Part shown: piece after piece, positions 60,707 through 64,000 of the stretch | Layout: each line of letters opens with the position of its first letter | Position numbering within the stretch: the stretch's first letter is position 1 | Assembly: GCA_963821495.1 (NCBI GenBank) | Contig: CAWGEA010000001.1 | Span: 434,001-498,000, forward strand | DNA: 64,000 nt | DNA from: AC-32 sp963821495 | GTDB taxonomy: Bacteria > Actinomycetota > Thermoleophilia > Gaiellales > Gaiellaceae | Direction of reading: 5' to 3' | Notes under the pieces: generated by a model | The model's input: the letters and a program-made list of their open reading frames with translations, nothing else | What the model was told of the DNA's origin: nothing | The model's database searches: none | Position numbers and translations under genes: made by a program

Positions 60707-61992
60707 ATCGGAACAATCCCTCCACGGGCGCGGTCGTCGCGCCGGCGCCGCAACGCCTGCTGCGCCTGCCCGAGGCCCTGCGGGAGCACGACTTCCGTCG
60801 CTTCTGGGTCGGCGAGACGGTCTCGCTCTTCGGCGACCAGATTACGCTGCTCGCGCTGCCGCTCGTCGGTGTGCTCGTGCTGCACGCCAGCGCCGCGGAG
60901 ATGGGCTACCTCGGCGCGGCGGGGCTCTTTCCGGCGCTGCTTTTCTCGCTCCACGCCGGCGCTCTGCTTGACCGTCGCGGCCGCCGGCGACAGGCGATGG
61001 TCTTCACCGCTTTCGGCCGCGCCGCGCTGCTGGCCACGATTCCGATCGCCTACGCGTTCGACTTGCTGACGCTGACCCAGCTCTACGTGGTCAGCTTCCT
61101 CGTCGGGATGTTGAGCGTGATCTTCTTCGTCGCCTACAGCACGCTCTTCGTCTCGCTCGTGCCGCGCGAGCGGTACATGGAGGCGAGCGCGCTTCTGAAC
61201 GGCAGCCGCGCCTTCTCCTACATCGCCGGCCCGAGTGTCGGCGGGGGGCTCGTCCAGCTGCTCTCGGCTCCGGGCGCACTGATCGTGGACGCCTGCTCGT
61301 TCGTCGTCTCGGGGTTCACGCTCTCGTCGATTCACCCGCAGGAACCGCCGATCGAGAAGGCCGAGCGGGGACACATCAAAGCGGGCATGCGCTACATCTG
61401 GGGCTCCCCGATCGTGCGCGCCAAGCTGCTCTCGACGGCGACGATCAACTTCTTCAACTTCGTCTTCTGGGCGCTCTTCATCCTCTATGTGACGCGCGCG
61501 CTCGGTGTGAGCGCGGGAGTGCTCGGGCTCGTCCTTGGGGCGGCCTCGATTGGCGGCCTGATCGGCTCGCTCGTGACCGGGCGGCTGAGCAGACGGTTCG
61601 GCGTCGGCCCGGTCTTCGTCGCCGGGTCGGTGCTCTTTCCGCTGCCCCTCGTGCTCGTGCCGCTCGCCGGCGGGCCGCGCTGGGTGGTGCTCGCGTGCCT
61701 CTTCGGCGCCGAGTTCGGCTCCGGCTTCGGCGTGATGCTGCTCGACATCTCGGCCAGCGCGATCACGACCGCGCTCGTGCCGGACCGGCTGCGGGCGCGA
61801 GTCTCCGGCGCCTACATGGTGGTGAACTACGGCGTGCGGCCGATCGGTGCGCTCGTGGGCGGCGCGCTCGGTACCTGGATCGGGCTGCGACCGACGCTCT
61901 GGATCGGCGCGGTCGGCGCGCTCACCGGCGTGCTCTGGCTGCTGCCCTCGCCGATCCCGCGCCTGCGCGAGCTGCCGGAGACCGACGAGTGA
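60703..61992 (+). CDS. MFS transporter (first of a tandem pair)
   Basis: A 429-residue transporter with 12 membrane segments and GTG overlapping the DUF4097 stop. The start REHDFRRFWVGETVSLFGDQITLLALPLVGVLVLHASAAEMG and the loop LDRRGRRRQAMVFTAFGRA are of the MFS_3/enterobactin-exporter-like (EntS) group, as is LVPRERYMEASALLNGSRAFSYIAGPSVGGGLVQLL. These are drug or siderophore exporters; the cargo here is unknown. It overlaps the next MFS gene by 4 bp. Confidence 0.9.
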   Translation: MNRNNPSTGAVVAPAPQRLLRLPEALREHDFRRFWVGETVSLFGDQITLLALPLVGVLVLHASAAEMGYLGAAGLFPALLFSLHAGALLDRRGRRRQAMVFTAFGRAALLATIPIAYAFDLLTLTQLYVVSFLVGMLSVIFFVAYSTLFVSLVPRERYMEASALLNGSRAFSYIAGPSVGGGLVQLLSAPGALIVDACSFVVSGFTLSSIHPQEPPIEKAERGHIKAGMRYIWGSPIVRAKLLSTATINFFNFVFWALFILYVTRALGVSAGVLGLVLGAASIGGLIGSLVTGRLSRRFGVGPVFVAGSVLFPLPLVLVPLAGGPRWVVLACLFGAEFGSGFGVMLLDISASAITTALVPDRLRARVSGAYMVVNYGVRPIGALVGGALGTWIGLRPTLWIGAVGALTGVLWLLPSPIPRLRELPETDE

Positions 61993-63218
61993 GCCGCACC
62001 GAGCTCCTGCGCGACCGCTCGGTCGTCGCGCTGCTCGCGGCCGAGGTGATCTCGACCACCGGCGGGCAGATGACCTGGCTCGCGCTGCCGTGGTTCGTCC
62101 TGATCACCAGCGGCTCGGCCACCCACACCACCTTCGTGGTCGCGGCCGAGGTGATCGGGCTCGCGCTGCTCGGGCTGCCCGGCGGCCGGGTGCTCGGACG
62201 GCTCGGCGCGCGCCGGACGATGATGCTCTGCGACGCCGTCCGCGCGCCCCTGATGGTCGTGATCCCGGTGCTGTACTGGACGGTCGGGGCCTCGTTCGCC
62301 GTTCTGCTCGCGGTTGCGTTCCTGCTCGGCGCCTTCAGCGCGCCCTACTTCGCGGCTCAGAAGGTGATCGTCCCCGAGCTGCTGGGCGAGGACGAGCAGC
62401 AGGTGACGGAGGCGAGCGCGCTCTTCCAGGCGGCGACGCGGACGACCCTGCTCGCGGGGCCGGCGCTCGCCGGAATCCTGATCGGGGTGTTCGGGGCGCC
62501 GCCGGTGCTGCTGATCGACGCGGCCACGTACCTCGTCTCGGTCCTGCTCGTCGCGGTCTTCGTGCCGCAACGCTCGCCGATCGTGCAGGCGGAGGAGGAG
62601 CGCAGCATCCGCGCGGGGTTGCGCTTCATCCGCGGCGACCGGTTGCTGCGCGTCTGGTGGCCGACCTTCGCCGTGGGCGACGCCGCCTGGACGGCGTTCT
62701 TCGTCGCCGTGCCGGTGCTCGTGCTGGCGCGCTTCGGCCACCACGCCTGGATTGCCGGGATGCTGATCGCGGCCTTCGGCGTCGGCGCTCTTTTGGGCAA
62801 CGTCGTCTCGTTCCGCTTTCTGGCGCGCCGTTTCGACGGCCTCTGGATCGTTGCCACCTTCGTGCTCGGACAGGCGGTGCCGCTCTGGTTGCTGTGGCTG
62901 GATCTTCCGGCCGTTGCGCTCTCGGCGCTGATCTTCGCCTCCGGGATCGCGAACGGGCTGGTAAACCCGAGCCTGCACGCGATCACGACGCTGCGCATTC
63001 CGCCGGCGCTGCGGCCGAACGTGCTGACCACCGCCATGGTCGGCTGGGCGGTCGTGAACCCGCTCGGGCTGTTCGTGACCGGGCCGGTCCTCGACGCGTT
63101 CGGCACGACCCCGGTGCTGATCGGCTTCGCCGCCGTACAGACGCTGTCGATGGCGGTCATCTCGCTGGCGGCGGTGCGTGAGCTGGGGCGCCGCGAGCTC
63201 GAGCCGGCGCTCAGCTGA
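61989..63218 (+). CDS. MFS transporter (second of a tandem pair)
   Basis: A 409-residue transporter with 12 membrane segments. The first helix STTGGQMTWLALPWFVLITSGSATHTTFV, loop GRLGARRTMMLCDAVRAPLMVV and ASALFQAATRTTLLAGPALAGILIGVFG show the same MFS group as its upstream neighbour, but the sequences are clearly different, so the pair is an old duplication. Overlapping start and stop imply co-translation and perhaps a heterodimer. The end overlaps the DUF1360 gene by 8 bp. Confidence 0.9.
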   Translation: MSRTELLRDRSVVALLAAEVISTTGGQMTWLALPWFVLITSGSATHTTFVVAAEVIGLALLGLPGGRVLGRLGARRTMMLCDAVRAPLMVVIPVLYWTVGASFAVLLAVAFLLGAFSAPYFAAQKVIVPELLGEDEQQVTEASALFQAATRTTLLAGPALAGILIGVFGAPPVLLIDAATYLVSVLLVAVFVPQRSPIVQAEEERSIRAGLRFIRGDRLLRVWWPTFAVGDAAWTAFFVAVPVLVLARFGHHAWIAGMLIAAFGVGALLGNVVSFRFLARRFDGLWIVATFVLGQAVPLWLLWLDLPAVALSALIFASGIANGLVNPSLHAITTLRIPPALRPNVLTTAMVGWAVVNPLGLFVTGPVLDAFGTTPVLIGFAAVQTLSMAVISLAAVRELGRRELEPALS

Positions 63219-63678
63219 GCTCGTTCGCCTTGCCGGTCAGCGCGGTGAAGCCGGCCTGCAGGAAGTCGTTCGCGGCCGCAGCGCCGAGCGACCACGTCAG
63301 CAGCCGCCCGAAGCGCGGCGCGACGATCTGCGTCGCCGCCAGCCCCGCCGCAGCCCAGGTGCCGACGCAGCGCGTACACGTGACGAGCTCGCCGAGGGCC
63401 TGCTGCAAGCCGCCGTCGCGCACGGGCTGCTCGTCGTCCGCATCGGCGTCGCCCTCGACGAAGGGAGCGCGAACGGGTGCCGTGACGCGATCGTGCGCCA
63501 GCGTCCGCGCGGCCTTGAAGCTCGCGGCGGCGAGCACCGCGAAGTCGAGCGGCGTCTGGCACTGCGGGTCGCGGTCGAGCAGCCGCGCGACCGCCCCGGC
63601 CGTCGCGAGCAGCCCGGCGAAGGAGCCGGCGATCGCGGCGTAGGCCTCGTAGGGCGGCCGTGCTTCGACGGAAACCAC
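63211..63678 (-). CDS. DUF1360 membrane protein
   Basis: A 155-residue protein. YAAIAGSFAGLLATAGAVARLL is a membrane segment; DFAVLAAASFKAARTLAHDRVTAPVRAPFVEGD and LGELVTCTRCVGTWAAAGLAATQIVAPRFGRL carry the DUF1360 pattern with the CXXC (CTRC) element. The domain is found in Gram-positive bacteria without known function. I chose the GTG at 63678 because homology starts there. Its start lies 18 bp from uvrB, so the two share a divergent promoter region. Confidence 0.85.
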   Translation of the reverse strand: MVSVEARPPYEAYAAIAGSFAGLLATAGAVARLLDRDPQCQTPLDFAVLAAASFKAARTLAHDRVTAPVRAPFVEGDADADDEQPVRDGGLQQALGELVTCTRCVGTWAAAGLAATQIVAPRFGRLLTWSLGAAAANDFLQAGFTALTGKANELS

Positions 63679-63683
63679 GAGGC

Positions 63684-63689
63684 TACTCT
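63684..63689 (+). promoter_or_regulatory. Probable -10 box (TACTCT) of a leaderless uvrB promoter
   Basis: The hexamer ends 7 nt before the uvrB ATG. No LexA-type operator is seen in the 18-bp gap to the divergent gene. Confidence 0.5.
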
Positions 63690-63696
63690 TGGACGA

Positions 63697-64000
63697 ATGG
63701 CGGACTTCAAAACCTCGCAGGCCTACCAGCCGACCGGCGACCAGCCACAGGCGATCGCCGAGCTGTCGGCCGGCCTGCGCGAGGGTGAGCGCTACCAGAC
63801 CATGCTCGGCGCGACCGGCACGGGCAAGACGGCGACGATGGCGTGGATCGTCGAACAGGTCCAGCGCCCGACGCTGCTGATCGCCCACAACAAGACGCTG
63901 GCCGCCCAGCTCTGCAACGAGCTGCGGGAGTTCTTCCCCGACAACGCGGTCGAGTACTTCGTCTCCTACTACGACTACTACCAGCCGGAGGCGTACGTCC
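63697..64000 (+). CDS. uvrB: Excinuclease ABC subunit B, partial (runs off the right edge)
   Basis: The first 101 residues of UvrB, the damage-verifying helicase of nucleotide excision repair. TSQAYQPTGDQPQAIAELSAGLREGE is the standard opening, Walker A is LGATGTGKTATMAWI, and LLIAHNKTLAAQLCNELREFFPDNAVEYFVSYYDYYQPEAYV leads into the beta-hairpin that inserts into DNA. The remaining 560 or so residues lie outside the window. ATG at 63697. Confidence 0.97.
   Translation, partial: MADFKTSQAYQPTGDQPQAIAELSAGLREGERYQTMLGATGTGKTATMAWIVEQVQRPTLLIAHNKTLAAQLCNELREFFPDNAVEYFVSYYDYYQPEAYV

Overview
The window is a very GC-rich, gene-dense bacterial chromosome segment with GTG, TTG and ATG starts, many 1-8 bp overlaps between co-directional genes, and housekeeping gene orders typical of Actinobacteriota: lepA-hemW-hrcA-dnaJ-prmA-mtaB-HIT-yqeY-phoH-ybeY-dgkA-cdd-era, polA ... 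rpsA-coaE ... uvrB, and comEA-comEC-holA-rpsT. Protein style, two complete branched-chain amino acid (LIV) ABC cassettes, TANNNT -10 boxes lying 6-9 nt before start codons (leaderless mRNAs) and a Group III PFK of the PPi type suggest class Thermoleophilia (Gaiellales/Solirubrobacterales-like). That placement is an inference from style, not from a search.

Layout. 1-2.2 kb (minus): PLP decarboxylase (cut by the left edge), GNAT and a nucleotide-cyclase-like protein. 2.2-4.1 kb: DUF255 thioredoxin-like protein. 4.1-8.8 kb: first LIV cassette (livG-F-H-M-K), closed by five 61-bp tandem repeats. 9.1-12.3 kb (minus): cupin, MBL-like protein, lysA and an EamA exporter. 12.4-18.1 kb: leuS behind a leucine-codon leader and terminator, then comEA, a short comEC and holA, with rpsT converging. 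18.4-31.7 kb: murJ, then the long lepA-to-era block, whose dnaJ copy carries a frameshift. 31.7-38 kb: HAD phosphatase, deoC, a secreted metallopeptidase, an ALDH/SnoaL/short-ALDH operon and two small unknown genes. 38.2-41.4 kb: an IGPS-like barrel, a GT39-like membrane protein, a PPi-type PFK and tRNA-Leu(CAA). 41.5-46.9 kb: second LIV cassette (lipoprotein SBP, terminator, livH-M-G-F). 46.9-49.5 kb (minus): a LarA/DUF2088-like protein and a GNAT. 49.5-58.7 kb: polA, a divergent membrane protein/GntR pair, an HD-GYP and GGDEF pair, rpsA and coaE. 58.7-64 kb: lytic transglycosylase, a palindrome-controlled RHH / 33-aa ORF / DUF4097 / MFS / MFS operon, DUF1360, and the start of uvrB.

The most interesting non-coding signal is a family of two-hairpin elements of about 47-62 bp. 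Confirmed members sit at three convergent gene junctions (livK/EamA, five copies; deoC/peptidase, two copies; livF/larA-like, one copy). They share an internal-loop architecture although the primary sequence differs, and a possible fourth relative lies between livF and livH. They look like bidirectional terminators or 3'-end RNA elements that also amplify in tandem. Downstream of the five-copy array lies a 24-bp relic of a second livK 3' end that differs only synonymously from the intact gene.

The window also holds recurrent leaderless promoters, several apparent CTG starts and one apparent ATT start, and a synthesis/breakdown pair for c-di-GMP embedded between polA and rpsA.
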